A stretch of DNA of 64,000 bases. It comes from Leptolyngbya sp. Heron Island J. GTDB lineage: Bacteria; Cyanobacteriota; Cyanobacteriia; Phormidesmidales; Phormidesmidaceae. The notes under the pieces were generated by a model. It had not been told where the DNA came from, ran no database searches, and saw only the letters and a list, made by a program, of their open reading frames with translations. Below are positions 56,579 through 64,000 of the stretch, piece by piece. How positions within the stretch are numbered: position 1 is the stretch's first letter; every line of letters starts with the position of its first letter. The stretch spans positions 1-64,000 of the forward strand of contig NZ_AWNH01000066.1 in NCBI RefSeq assembly GCF_000482245.1, written 5' to 3'. The position numbers and the translations under genes were made by a program.

Positions 56579-56648
56579 GATAATCATCCTGTAGTATGGT
56601 ACTTGAGTGCCGTTATTCTTGACTGAAATGAAACTCAGCCTATGGATG

Positions 56649-58448
56649 CTATGAATGGCATAGCCAATAAGCAAGTTGTAAAACGCTTGATGCCTGATTA
56701 TAGCCCAGGGAAGTGAGAGTTTCAGGCTTTTGCAACGTTTGTAATAGTTGTTCTGACTTAATATAAGGTGTTAACGCAGTGGTATGAATTAATTCTGTCA
56801 TCCAGGGTTGGATGCCTCGCTGTTGCATCAACTTGTAATGGGGAGACTCACCTAAAGGGGTTTTAGGCCGCTGCCGCACAGAATCTGGCAATCGCCCCTG
56901 CATCGCTTCCCGTAACAAGAACTTACTTTGGAACCAGGGGACTGGTGGGACGGACAGTAAAAATAACACCAGGTGCAAATCGAAAAAGGGAAAGCGCGAT
57001 TTAACGGGGAAGCCGCTGAAGCCAGGGTCAGACCAGCCAAAAATGTTAGACCAAAGGGGTTCATCGGCCATCCCATAGCGTTCTAGTTGTCGTGATATCG
57101 TCAATTGTTCTTGCAATCTTGCGGCTAGGTCCGTTCGTTTAGCAAAATCTGGGTTAAACCAGCCAGGTAACACCATCGTTTGGTCTCTTCCAAGCCATCG
57201 ATTAAGGCGAGTTCGGAGGCGGAGCTTTGAGCGAAGTGTTCCCATACAGCCCAGGAGATTAGGAATAAAATACTGGTATTGTAGTAACTGAGATAGATTG
57301 ATGGGCACTGGATAAAGGGCGGGATCCCCGCCAAATCCTTGCAGTAAGACGCGACCATAGGTGGCTACCCGGCGAATAATCTCCACCTCTGCCACCTGGG
57401 TGGGAATTAGGAGAGGTTCAGGATAACGATAGTCTGGTTTCTCTGGGGGAGCTTGCTCAATAAAATCTTCTGCAATAAGGTATTCCAGGGGCAATCCAGC
57501 CTGTTGAGCAACCTGTGCCGCATAGGTCCCCTCATCTTCTTCGATCAAATGGTCGTAAACAATCGCGTAGGCCCGGAGGTCAACCTTAAAGCCACAAGTT
57601 GTTTTCAACAAACCATGGGCCGTGGCCGCAATACTGGTGGAGTCCATGCCGCCACTTAAATGGGTACCTACTTGACCGGTACGCAGCCGATCGGCCACAG
57701 ACCGGTCAAATAATTCTCGAAAGTGTTCGATATACTCCCGTGGGTCTTTATAGTGGAGTATTTCCACCTGTTCTGGCAACTGCCAGTACTGCTGGATACG
57801 CACCTTGCCTGCGGACCATATCAGGGTGTGAGCTGGGGGCAACCGTTGAATATCGGCAAAGGTGGTACTGCTGCGATCCATATTCATGCTGAACAACAGT
57901 AGGTCTGCGATCGCCTGCTCGTTCAAATAATCGGACACGTGCGAATGCAGCCGTAGGCAATTCAAATGGTTGCTGACAATGACACCGTTACCAACGGTGG
58001 CATAATAGAGCGGCACCACCCCAAACTGATCCCGCGCACAAAACAGACGCTGCCGGGGACCATCCCATAGGGCAAAGGCAAAATCTCCACTCAGTCTGTC
58101 TAAACAATTCTCTTGCCAAACCTGATAGGCCTGTAAAACCAGTTCAACATCGGCGGCCTCTGATTTTACCATGCACCCAGCCTGGCGGAGTTGATCGATT
58201 ACCCCCTGACGGCGATCGAGACGGATATCTCCAGTTAACCAAACCGTGCCATTTAAACTATGGGGTTGCCGTTCTTGCTCAGATTCCCAAGTGGTGCGCA
58301 ACAGGGCATGGCCAAGCCCCACATAACTTTCACTCCAGATATTCTGGGCATCTGGGCCGCGAAACACCATTAAATCTGTCATTTGCTGAAGCAAAGAACA
58401 GTCAAGGGGGTGACCCTCTCCATTGAGAATAGCAACAAAACCACTCAT
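56649..58448 (-). CDS. Lasso cyclase (asparagine synthetase-like C protein), cluster 2
   Basis: 599 residues. Starts MSGFVAILNGEG, so the glutaminase nucleophile Cys2 is replaced by Ser, as usual in lasso cyclases. FRGPDAQ, SGDFAFALWD and the PP-motif SGGMDSTS (265-272) are present. It adenylates the side chain of core Asp9 and joins it to the N-terminus. It is first gene of the five-gene minus-strand operon. It shares its upstream region (58540-58625) with the B2 gene. Confidence 0.92.
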   Translation of the reverse strand: MSGFVAILNGEGHPLDCSLLQQMTDLMVFRGPDAQNIWSESYVGLGHALLRTTWESEQERQPHSLNGTVWLTGDIRLDRRQGVIDQLRQAGCMVKSEAADVELVLQAYQVWQENCLDRLSGDFAFALWDGPRQRLFCARDQFGVVPLYYATVGNGVIVSNHLNCLRLHSHVSDYLNEQAIADLLLFSMNMDRSSTTFADIQRLPPAHTLIWSAGKVRIQQYWQLPEQVEILHYKDPREYIEHFRELFDRSVADRLRTGQVGTHLSGGMDSTSIAATAHGLLKTTCGFKVDLRAYAIVYDHLIEEDEGTYAAQVAQQAGLPLEYLIAEDFIEQAPPEKPDYRYPEPLLIPTQVAEVEIIRRVATYGRVLLQGFGGDPALYPVPINLSQLLQYQYFIPNLLGCMGTLRSKLRLRTRLNRWLGRDQTMVLPGWFNPDFAKRTDLAARLQEQLTISRQLERYGMADEPLWSNIFGWSDPGFSGFPVKSRFPFFDLHLVLFLLSVPPVPWFQSKFLLREAMQGRLPDSVRQRPKTPLGESPHYKLMQQRGIQPWMTELIHTTALTPYIKSEQLLQTLQKPETLTSLGYNQASSVLQLAYWLCHS

Positions 58449-58539
58449 AGTATTAGAAAAAGTTCAAAAATGTGAGCGGCTCACATGTGCTCTTAAAGCA
58501 AGGACTACAGTTTCTGGATTGTCCACGGTTACGATAATT

Positions 58540-58625
58540 ATGATTTTCGGTTTTTACGCATACTCAACAAAACAAACGAATGATAAGTGAAACATACTTG
58601 TAAAAACACTCGTAAAAACACATAA
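58540..58625. repeat. Duplicated upstream segment of cyclase 2 and B2
   Basis: CATACTCAACAAAACA and the flanking TTTTTAC and AAACACTCGTAAAAA blocks recur at 60697-60790 upstream of the B2 gene, in the same orientation. A shared promoter for co-expression of C and B2 is the simplest reading. The rest of the gap 58449-58869 shows nothing recognisable. Confidence 0.65.
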
Positions 58626-58869
58626 ATCACCGCAGTAAAGCAGGCATAGGCCCCTACGCAAAATTATGTACACCATGGGAGTTATTGAATCACCTAAAGG
58701 AAAGATTAACCCGATCTATCTGAAGACTAACTAGGGTTGCTGACCCATTATGGTGATCATAAAGACCTAACTGTTGAAGGTCTAACTCTATAGCGCTATC
58801 GTATTTATGGCTTAACGTTAGTTGCTAATCAGCCCATTTCCAGGTTAACGAGGGCATCAGCTAGTTAAC

Positions 58870-59991
58870 TTGCGCATAACACTCCTAAAACCGATGACGG
58901 CTGTATTTGCTGAATCCATTGACTTACTCTTACCCCAACTCTCCGCCGCATTATTGGAGCCAAACCAGGTGCCTGGGCTCAAAATCCTTGCCAGTCAGAT
59001 GGCCCCGATTTTACGGGGTGGATTTGAGTGTCGTCTAGGGGACAACTCACCCCAGGTGGACATTCAACAATGTGTCATATCTGGCAATGATGAACCAGCG
59101 CTATTGAAAAAATATCTTGCCGAGCCATCCTTGGCAATTAATCCGCTATGGAACCACATTCAGACCTTCCTCCATCACTGGTCGGATCCCGACTCCAGTC
59201 TTCATGACAGCATTCCAGAGATTTGGCTTGAGTTTGACAGTGATGTCTCAAACCCTCGGCTGTTGCCCTCGCTCTTCTTTGCTTTACCCACCCATCTTTC
59301 AGATCCATCCCAATCGTTTATGCAGGCCAGCCAAGTATTGGATAGTCTTCTGGGATCCACTTGGGTACCCTGGCAGGATTCGTTAAAACGTTGCTTTACG
59401 GCTTGTCCAGAAGGTACTTTCGTCAGCCATATTGGCGTCATGTTGTCCCGTTCTGTCGAGGCATTGCGGGTGAATGTCAAGCGCCTACAGCCGGAGCTGT
59501 TGGTCCCGTACTTACAACGGATAAAATGGCTAGGCCAAACCGATGAAATCGAGTCACTTATGACAAAACTAGCGACCCAAGTGGATCGGATCACGGTGTG
59601 CCTGGATGTGGGGCAACAGGTATATCCCAAGTTAGGCTTTGAATGTATTTTCCTAAAGCAGCCCCAGGATGAACCCGGTTGGGCCAATTTTTTAGATACC
59701 CTCGTTGATCAGGGATACTGTACGCCTGCCAAGCGACAAGCTTTTTTGCAATGGCCAGGACAAACCACCCCCATGACTATCCCCACCCATTGGCCGGGGG
59801 AGTTGATTAAGGCCTCATTATTGCGACCTCAGAACTGTTTTACTAGCCTGAGCCGCCGCGTCAGCCACATTAAGGTGGTCTATCATCCCCACTCTCCCTT
59901 GGAAGCAAAAGGATATTTATGGTTTGCCCACGAATGGCTCTCTCCACCCTCAGCAAGTAAGCCAAGCTCGATATCAGTGTCCATGGATTGA
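58870..59991 (+). CDS. Uncharacterised protein in the lasso cluster
   Basis: 373 residues, start TTG (an ATG eight codons in, 58894, is an alternative). I do not recognise a family with certainty. No signal peptide or membrane segment. Notable blocks: INPLWNHIQTFLHHWSDPDS, EIWLEFDSD, LLPSLFFALP, SHIGVMLSRSVEALRVNVKR, CLDVGQQVYPKLGFECIFLK and DQGYCTPAKRQAFLQWPG. The Leu/Trp-rich, Asp-poor sequence has no obvious catalytic motif. It lies on the plus strand between the divergent cyclase and convergent Nif11/B2 genes, inside cluster 2, so a role in the pathway is possible. Confidence 0.7.
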   Translation: MRITLLKPMTAVFAESIDLLLPQLSAALLEPNQVPGLKILASQMAPILRGGFECRLGDNSPQVDIQQCVISGNDEPALLKKYLAEPSLAINPLWNHIQTFLHHWSDPDSSLHDSIPEIWLEFDSDVSNPRLLPSLFFALPTHLSDPSQSFMQASQVLDSLLGSTWVPWQDSLKRCFTACPEGTFVSHIGVMLSRSVEALRVNVKRLQPELLVPYLQRIKWLGQTDEIESLMTKLATQVDRITVCLDVGQQVYPKLGFECIFLKQPQDEPGWANFLDTLVDQGYCTPAKRQAFLQWPGQTTPMTIPTHWPGELIKASLLRPQNCFTSLSRRVSHIKVVYHPHSPLEAKGYLWFAHEWLSPPSASKPSSISVSMD

Positions 59992-60010
59992 ACGCTTTGC
60001 CTGTTCATTT

Positions 60011-60220
60011 TCAGTAAGACTGATAATGAACCCAGCGCATCATCCAGTCATGTCTGTGCGCCTGTTGCAGTTCTTCCATCGTAAATTCAAAGCCATACAT
60101 AGCTCCGATATCCACCAACGCGGCTAACCCCACCTGTAGATCCGTCGATTCAAGCTGATGTTGAACTGTCTCATTGCTACGAACATGCTGAATAAATTGT
60201 AAGGCAGTTTGAATCGACAT
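60011..60220 (-). CDS. Nif11-family peptide
   Basis: 69 residues. MSIQTALQFIQHVRSNETVQ ... LAALVDIGAMYGFEFTMEEL is the Nif11 leader-type domain, found in RiPP precursors and stand-alone cyanobacterial proteins. The C-terminal HRHDWMMRWVHYQSY has no Gly-Gly cleavage site, so it is more like a stand-alone Nif11 protein than a processed precursor. It is 18 bases downstream of the B2 gene and probably co-transcribed with it. Role in the lasso pathway unknown. Confidence 0.8.
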   Translation of the reverse strand: MSIQTALQFIQHVRSNETVQHQLESTDLQVGLAALVDIGAMYGFEFTMEELQQAHRHDWMMRWVHYQSY

Positions 60221-60238
60221 CTTGTTTACTTAATTTAC

Positions 60239-60613
60239 TTACAAAGAAGAAATGTCAATGGGGCGATCAAACATGGCAAATTGCTTCCGCACATCCTGGC
60301 GATCGCCCAGGATAAAGTCTTGCCACTCTACCCAGGCATGGGCTTCAAATTTTTGGGTATCTTGTCGCACCCCAATGCGCAACTGGCCATCAATCCCTTG
60401 AGCTCGTAGTAAGCTCCATAATACTAATGATTTTTTTAAACAGTTAGCCCAAGGCTGACAGTATTTTGTCGCCAACTGCACCATCCGAGTTGTGGTAATA
60501 AGCCGGTGTGAATGATCAGGTGGCGGCGAAGCTGGGGTAGGGAACAGTTTTACTAAAATTGCTTGGGTGAACCTTAGCCCCCAGAATTTTAAGGATAGGG
60601 CCACTGACGGCAA
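60239..60613 (-). CDS. Lasso leader protease (transglutaminase-like B2), cluster 2
   Basis: At least 124 residues of the B2 family (Transglut_core3): NCLKKSLVLWSLL with the catalytic Cys, FEAHAWVEWQ with the His, and a following Asp (FILGDRQD). It cuts the leader after B1 delivers it. The first usable start is TTG 60613, but the reading frame is open to 60718 and the extra residues (RTLWSLDVESRWLLLQTFLL) match the N-terminal helix of the family. No ATG, GTG or TTG occurs there, so a CTG (60637) or ATT start, or loss of the start, must be considered. Confidence 0.85.
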   Translation of the reverse strand: MPSVALSLKFWGLRFTQAILVKLFPTPASPPPDHSHRLITTTRMVQLATKYCQPWANCLKKSLVLWSLLRAQGIDGQLRIGVRQDTQKFEAHAWVEWQDFILGDRQDVRKQFAMFDRPIDISSL

Positions 60614-60696
60614 GAGGAGAAAAGTCTGTAGTAACAGCCATCGGCTCTCGACATCTAAACTCCATAGCGTACGGAACTTACGAACTAACCTAGTTA

Positions 60697-60790
60697 AGAT
60701 AATAATAACTTTCGATTTTTACACATACTCAACAAAACAGGTAAATAGTACTCGACCATCTCCAGTAAAACACTCGTAAAAATACATAAA
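60697..60790. repeat. Duplicated upstream segment of cyclase 2 and B2, second copy
   Basis: Partner of 58540-58625 with the same blocks (TTTTTAC, CATACTCAACAAAACA, AAAACACTCGTAAAAA) in the same order and orientation. It lies directly upstream of the extended B2 reading frame. Confidence 0.65.
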
Positions 60791-60849
60791 CTTCATTCAA
60801 TTTTAACTTGTTGCCCAATGGTTTTTAAAAGTCCAAAGATTGATTTAGA

Positions 60850-61234
60850 CAACATTCGTATAACTACTGATGGCAGCTTACACAATCGTTGAGATCCTCT
60901 TTTTGTAAGACCATTAAGTTATTACTGAGATCTTGCACCTGGCAAGGAAGCATTAACCCGCCTTGGACTCAAAGTCGCAAGGCTAACTGGCTCAAAACCG
61001 CTCAAGCGGTTAAAGAATCCCTAAACGCTCTATATTGAGAGCGGCCCAGCCAATCTTGTCCCTTGAGTGGACAGCCCTCAATTAGCGTTGGGTTTTGAAC
61101 CCAGCGTGGGTTTGAGCTTCACAACCGACCTTAGGGCAAGATCTGAGTAGTAGAGATTTTTAGCCCATTGTAAGCGGCTCCTAATTTATCGGAAAAATCT
61201 AAATCCAGGATTCTGGTTTTTTAAAGGAGAAAGG
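60850..61234. repeat. Duplicated cluster upstream region, copy B (split)
   Basis: 60850-60917 and 61148-61234 together match copy A (52736-52902). The break is filled by the element at 60925-61147. The segment ends at the kinase ribosome-binding site (AAAGGAG). Confidence 0.8.
60925..61147. mobile_element. MITE-like insertion with TA target duplication
   Basis: A 223-base element bounded by CTGAGATCTTGC (60925-60936) and GCAAGATCTGAG (61136-61147), inverted repeats matching at 11 of 12 positions. It is flanked by TA on both sides (60923-60924, 61148-61149). The duplicated copy A has a single TA at this point, giving an empty-site comparison. TA targets point to a Tc1/mariner-IS630-type transposase in trans. 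Two internal hairpins lie at 60996-61011 and 61089-61103. Confidence 0.75.
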
Positions 61235-62206
61235 ATGTGGATCGATTTAGAGACAAAAACCACTGAACAATCGAAGATACGTCTACACTATCCAAACAAT
61301 CATTTTCATCATTATTATGGATTTGGGTTGCATATCGTATCGGAATTCGAATGCCCCGAACTATCGCCCATTGCCGCCGCTCACTCAAGCCCCGATGTTG
61401 TCATCAGAGTTGGCCTTGTCCCTAGTATCTTAGAGGGACGTCAGCTTGATGATGGATTTAGTCAGGTTAAACCAGACGCGTATCTATTGCGTCTTGACAA
61501 TATCGCTAATTATCACGTCACCAATGGCTGCGAGATTGTGGTTCAGCCCCAGGCAAGCTGTTCGGATAGTCTTGTCCGGTTGTATTTGTTTTCCCAATGT
61601 ATTGGTGCATTACTCCATCAACGCCATCAGCTGATTCTCCATGCAAGTGCGATCGCAACTGACCAAGGTGCCTTAATTTTTATGGGACCATCTGGTTCTG
61701 GAAAATCAACCCTGGCAGCAGGCTTGATCGATACTGGGTATAAACTGTTGGCAGAAGACCTATGCGCTCTTGAGTTTTCTCCAGGCCGTGGGTTCCAGGT
61801 ATTGCCAGGCATGGCCCAGCTTAGATTATGGCATGACACCATCCAGCAGCTAGGACACAATAAAAAGCTAATGCAAAAGGTATGGCAAAAGGAAGATAAG
61901 TACTCGCGTTTATTACAAGATGAGCTGGCTTCGGTGCCCACCGCCCTGAAAATGATCTATTGGCTTAACCCAGCCGATGTTGAGACCGTGGAAATTACAC
62001 CACTATCACTGCCAGAGATGACAGCTGCCATTGTTAAGAATATCTTTCGAGGGGAGTACACCCAAGCGTTGGGCGTACAAAAACGGCTCTTTAGGCAGAC
62101 GGCTGAACTGATTCGTGCTGGCCAGATATGCCAGCTAACACGACCTAGGAATGGTTTTTCACTTATCAACCAGATCACACTATTGCAGAAAGTACATTCT
62201 CTTTAA
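61235..62206 (+). CDS. HPr-kinase-like lasso tail kinase, cluster 3
   Basis: 323 residues; ATG preceded by AAAGGAG. P-loop GPSGSGKST at 151-159 followed by LLAEDLCALEF, the acidic catalytic region. Expected to phosphorylate the C-terminal Ser of the cluster-3 core. First gene of kinase - precursor - B1 - B2 - cyclase, all on the plus strand. The same gene once stood in front of the cluster-2 B1 gene, as shown by the scar at 52903-52956. The MITE-like element lies about 90 bases upstream. Confidence 0.86.
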   Translation: MWIDLETKTTEQSKIRLHYPNNHFHHYYGFGLHIVSEFECPELSPIAAAHSSPDVVIRVGLVPSILEGRQLDDGFSQVKPDAYLLRLDNIANYHVTNGCEIVVQPQASCSDSLVRLYLFSQCIGALLHQRHQLILHASAIATDQGALIFMGPSGSGKSTLAAGLIDTGYKLLAEDLCALEFSPGRGFQVLPGMAQLRLWHDTIQQLGHNKKLMQKVWQKEDKYSRLLQDELASVPTALKMIYWLNPADVETVEITPLSLPEMTAAIVKNIFRGEYTQALGVQKRLFRQTAELIRAGQICQLTRPRNGFSLINQITLLQKVHSL

Positions 62207-62300
62207 AGGGCTTCTGAGTCTGCGGATAATCAATTTAAATTTGACCGTTAGACCTGGTTTAGACTAAGTTTTCTTTGTGAATTTGGGAAATATGAATTAG

Positions 62301-62322
62301 TAGCATCTCGAAAGGGATGCTA
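62301..62322 (+). promoter_or_regulatory. Stem-loop upstream of the cluster-3 precursor
   Basis: TAGCATC (62301-62307) and GATGCTA (62316-62322) form a 7-bp stem with an 8-base loop in the kinase-precursor gap, 45 bases before the precursor ATG. No T-run follows. It may be an mRNA-processing or stability element. Confidence 0.4.
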
Positions 62323-62367
62323 AACACCCTTGTGCAACATTAAAACCATTAACGAGGATTGAGCAGG

Positions 62368-62496
62368 ATGAAAAACGAAGCATCTACCCATAAAAAACAA
62401 TGGACAGCTCCCGAGCTAAAGAAAATTAGCGTTAAGGATACCAATAGCGGTCCTTTCATCCCTAACGTAGAAGCTGGTGCTTGTAGACCTTCATGA
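62368..62496 (+). CDS. Lasso peptide precursor (A), cluster 3
   Basis: 42 residues, MKNEASTHKKQ then W12-T-A-P15-E-L17-KKISVKD-T25-N26, with AGG just upstream of the ATG. The leader follows the aromatic-xxP-x-L pattern and has Thr two residues before the cut. Predicted core SGPFIPNVEAGACRPS (27-42): Ser1 to Glu9 gives a nine-residue ring and the tail ends in Ser, the likely kinase target. A single Cys lies in the tail, so no disulfide within the peptide is possible. Lies between the kinase and B1 genes. Confidence 0.8.
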   Translation: MKNEASTHKKQWTAPELKKISVKDTNSGPFIPNVEAGACRPS

Positions 62497-62606
62497 TATC
62501 TACTGAGTCAAAACAGCATCGATAGATTCTGAGAGAGATGGGTTGAAGATGAGGGCTTTATTTGCATAATCGAGATGCACTTCACACATGCCCCTGGGAG
62601 ACGTAA

Positions 62607-62888
62607 ATGCTTGAGCTGACAACTAAAATTGTGCAAAAAGAAGACCTCATCGCAGCTAACTTAGGCAACGAAGTGATGATGATGAGTCTGGAGACAGATA
62701 ATTACTTCGCGCTCGACTCTGTGGGGAGCGAGATCTGGCATTTAATACAGCACCCTGTAACAATTGCTGAGATTTGCGCCGCCTTGCAGGAACGTTATGC
62801 GGTATCAGCGGATACTTGTCTCGCTGATACACAAGCTTTTCTACAGCGGATGATCGATGAAAAAGTAGCCCATGTTGTTGAATCATAG
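62607..62888 (+). CDS. PqqD-family lasso leader-recognition protein (B1), cluster 3
   Basis: 93 residues. NEVMMMSLETDNYFALDSVG followed by SEIWHLI is the PqqD/RRE core; it parallels the cluster-2 B1 (VLLNIQTEEYFGLDDVGTHMW). It binds the precursor leader. The stop TAG shares its last base with the GTG start of the B2 gene, so the two are translationally coupled. Confidence 0.9.
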   Translation: MLELTTKIVQKEDLIAANLGNEVMMMSLETDNYFALDSVGSEIWHLIQHPVTIAEICAALQERYAVSADTCLADTQAFLQRMIDEKVAHVVES

Positions 62889-63358
62889 TGCACAGCAATA
62901 TAGATAGGGCTCTCCCAGGATGGCGCTATAGAGTAGGGCGCTACATTAACCTGCCGATGGCAACACAGTTCATGTTGTTGGAAGCAACTGTACTGCTGGC
63001 GTTGTCTCGCTGTGCGGTACTTGTTTTACCGTTGCGTCTTCTCGGATCTTGTCTTGGCCATCTGAATTGTGAAACGCCTAAAGTTTGCACGGGGTCTCAC
63101 CAGCTGATTGCCCAACAGATTGCCACAGCTATCACTATGGTAAGCCCTTACACGCCTTGGCGCAGTAACTGTTTGGCACAAGCTATCTCAGGAAAGCTCA
63201 TGCTGCGGATGCGTGGGATTTCCAGTACGCTCTATCTAGGACTCAGCAACGAAGGCACTCAGCTGGCGGCACACGCTTGGCTACGTGTTGGGGAGCAAAC
63301 GATTACGGGCGGGGCGATCGCTGCTCAATATCAGGTTGTTGCATTTTACGGAAAGTAG
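62888..63358 (+). CDS. Lasso leader protease (transglutaminase-like B2), cluster 3
   Basis: 156 residues with a GTG start. N-terminal helix region (MATQFMLLEATVLLALSRCA), then RSNCLAQAISGKLMLR with the catalytic Cys and QLAAHAWLRVGEQTI with the His, as in Transglut_core3 B2 proteins. Full-length for the family, unlike the cluster-2 copy. It lies 16 bases before the cyclase start. Confidence 0.9.
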   Translation: MHSNIDRALPGWRYRVGRYINLPMATQFMLLEATVLLALSRCAVLVLPLRLLGSCLGHLNCETPKVCTGSHQLIAQQIATAITMVSPYTPWRSNCLAQAISGKLMLRMRGISSTLYLGLSNEGTQLAAHAWLRVGEQTITGGAIAAQYQVVAFYGK

Positions 63359-63374
63359 ACACGGTAAGTAGACT

Positions 63375-64000
63375 ATGCGCGGCATTTTTGGGATTTTTCA
63401 CAAAAACGGCCAACCTGTCACCCCTGAAACATTGGGGGCCATGCGAGCCATCATAAAGCTGTGGGGGCCAACGGGCACTCGCACCCACTGCACTGAGGAG
63501 ATCGGAGAGGAGATCGGATTCGGTTATTCTCTTTGTGACCTAGACTCTACATCAAATCCTGAGCGTTTGCCGATTACCCATCCACAGGCTTTAGGACTGT
63601 TTATCATAGCCGATGCACGGATCGATAATCGGGAAGAATTATACGAGATATTGAAGATTCCCGTGAGTGAACGTCGCACACTCACTGATAGCCACTTAAT
63701 TCTATTAGGGTACGCGAAGTGGCAGAAAGCTTGCGTTGGGCAGCTAGTTGGGGCGTTTGCTTTTGTTATCTGGGATCAGCAACGCAAAGAATTGTTTTGC
63801 GGTCGGGATCATATGGGGCTGAGGCCATTTTTTTATTATGACGCTCCCGGCTGCTTTGTCTTTGCCTCAGATATCGAAGCTATGCTGGCCTGCTCCTCCG
63901 TGCCTCAAAAGTTGAACGAGCCGCTGCTAGCTGCGCATCTCCAAGAAGATACGTATTTTGCTGAGAAGCATCAGACATTTCATGCCAATATTTTCAAGCT
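63375..64000 (+). CDS. Lasso cyclase (asparagine synthetase-like C protein), cluster 3, cut by window end
   Basis: The first 208 residues of a third cyclase, open to the window edge. Starts MRGIFGIFHKNGQPVTPETL: residue 2 is Arg, not the glutaminase Cys. ADARIDNREELYEIL, GAFAFVIWDQQRKELFCGRD and HMGLRPFFYYD are the usual N-terminal-domain blocks. The synthetase domain with the PP-motif lies beyond the window. It closes the kinase-A-B1-B2-C operon. Confidence 0.9.
   Translation, partial: MRGIFGIFHKNGQPVTPETLGAMRAIIKLWGPTGTRTHCTEEIGEEIGFGYSLCDLDSTSNPERLPITHPQALGLFIIADARIDNREELYEILKIPVSERRTLTDSHLILLGYAKWQKACVGQLVGAFAFVIWDQQRKELFCGRDHMGLRPFFYYDAPGCFVFASDIEAMLACSSVPQKLNEPLLAAHLQEDTYFAEKHQTFHANIFK

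Noticed and set aside
56579-56674. Longer start of the cluster-2 precursor
   Set aside because: The extension overlaps the cyclase gene and the ATG at 56578 has a proper ribosome-binding site and gives a normal leader length.

Overview
The window looks cyanobacterial. It is scattered with the HIP1 octamer GCGATCGC (for example at 1899-1906), its TonB-dependent receptors carry N-terminal AMIN domains, and it holds cyanobacterial-style interspersed repeats. Genus cannot be fixed from the sequence alone.

Region 1 (1-35091) is an iron/siderophore uptake island. Read on the minus strand, a module of AraC/PchR-type regulator, TonB-dependent receptor (TBDR), lipoprotein binding protein and exporter-type ABC transporter is repeated in tandem. 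There are three full modules, a fourth without the ABC gene, a fifth regulator and a fifth receptor. The oldest-looking end is cut by an IS256-family element that leaves only the signal peptide, AMIN and plug of receptor 1. Three araC genes share a promoter (TTGACT-N17-GATTAT) with a strong Fur-box match just downstream. Three receptor genes share another promoter (TTGNNC-N18-TAATAA) with an inverted repeat around it. Receptors 4 and 5 carry a different 21-bp palindrome. One FecCDE-like permease/ATPase set, one unusual TonB and one ExbB-ExbD pair appear to serve all receptors.

Region 2 (35187-50752) holds a PD-(D/E)XK nuclease, an endonuclease/exonuclease/phosphatase-family protein and an exopolysaccharide locus: a Wzc/Wzz-like protein with a degenerate P-loop, GT2 and GT4 glycosyltransferases, two Wzy/ligase-like membrane proteins, an alkaline-phosphatase-fold protein and a MurJ/Wzx-like flippase. 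A nucleotidyltransferase and a lasso-cyclase-like asparagine synthetase homologue sit inside it.

Region 3 (about 45700-64000) is rich in lasso-peptide (RiPP) genes. Cluster 2 (50810-60613) has all core functions: precursor A, PqqD-like B1, transglutaminase-like B2, cyclase C and ABC exporter D. It also has an HPr-kinase-like protein, a methyltransferase, a cytochrome P450, a Nif11-type peptide and an unrecognised 373-residue protein. Cluster 3 (61235 to the window end) has kinase, precursor, B1, B2 and a cyclase cut by the window edge. Neither precursor is a conventional long ORF; I identify them by the leader pattern (aromatic-xxP-x-[F/L] ... T-2) and an Asp/Glu at core position 9. Both cores end in Ser, which fits C-terminal phosphorylation by the kinases. 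A third candidate core overlaps the 3' end of the orphan cyclase at 47015-48910. Duplicated upstream regions, a deletion scar of a kinase gene and a MITE-like insertion show recent rearrangement of these clusters.

No tRNA, rRNA or CRISPR array was recognised.
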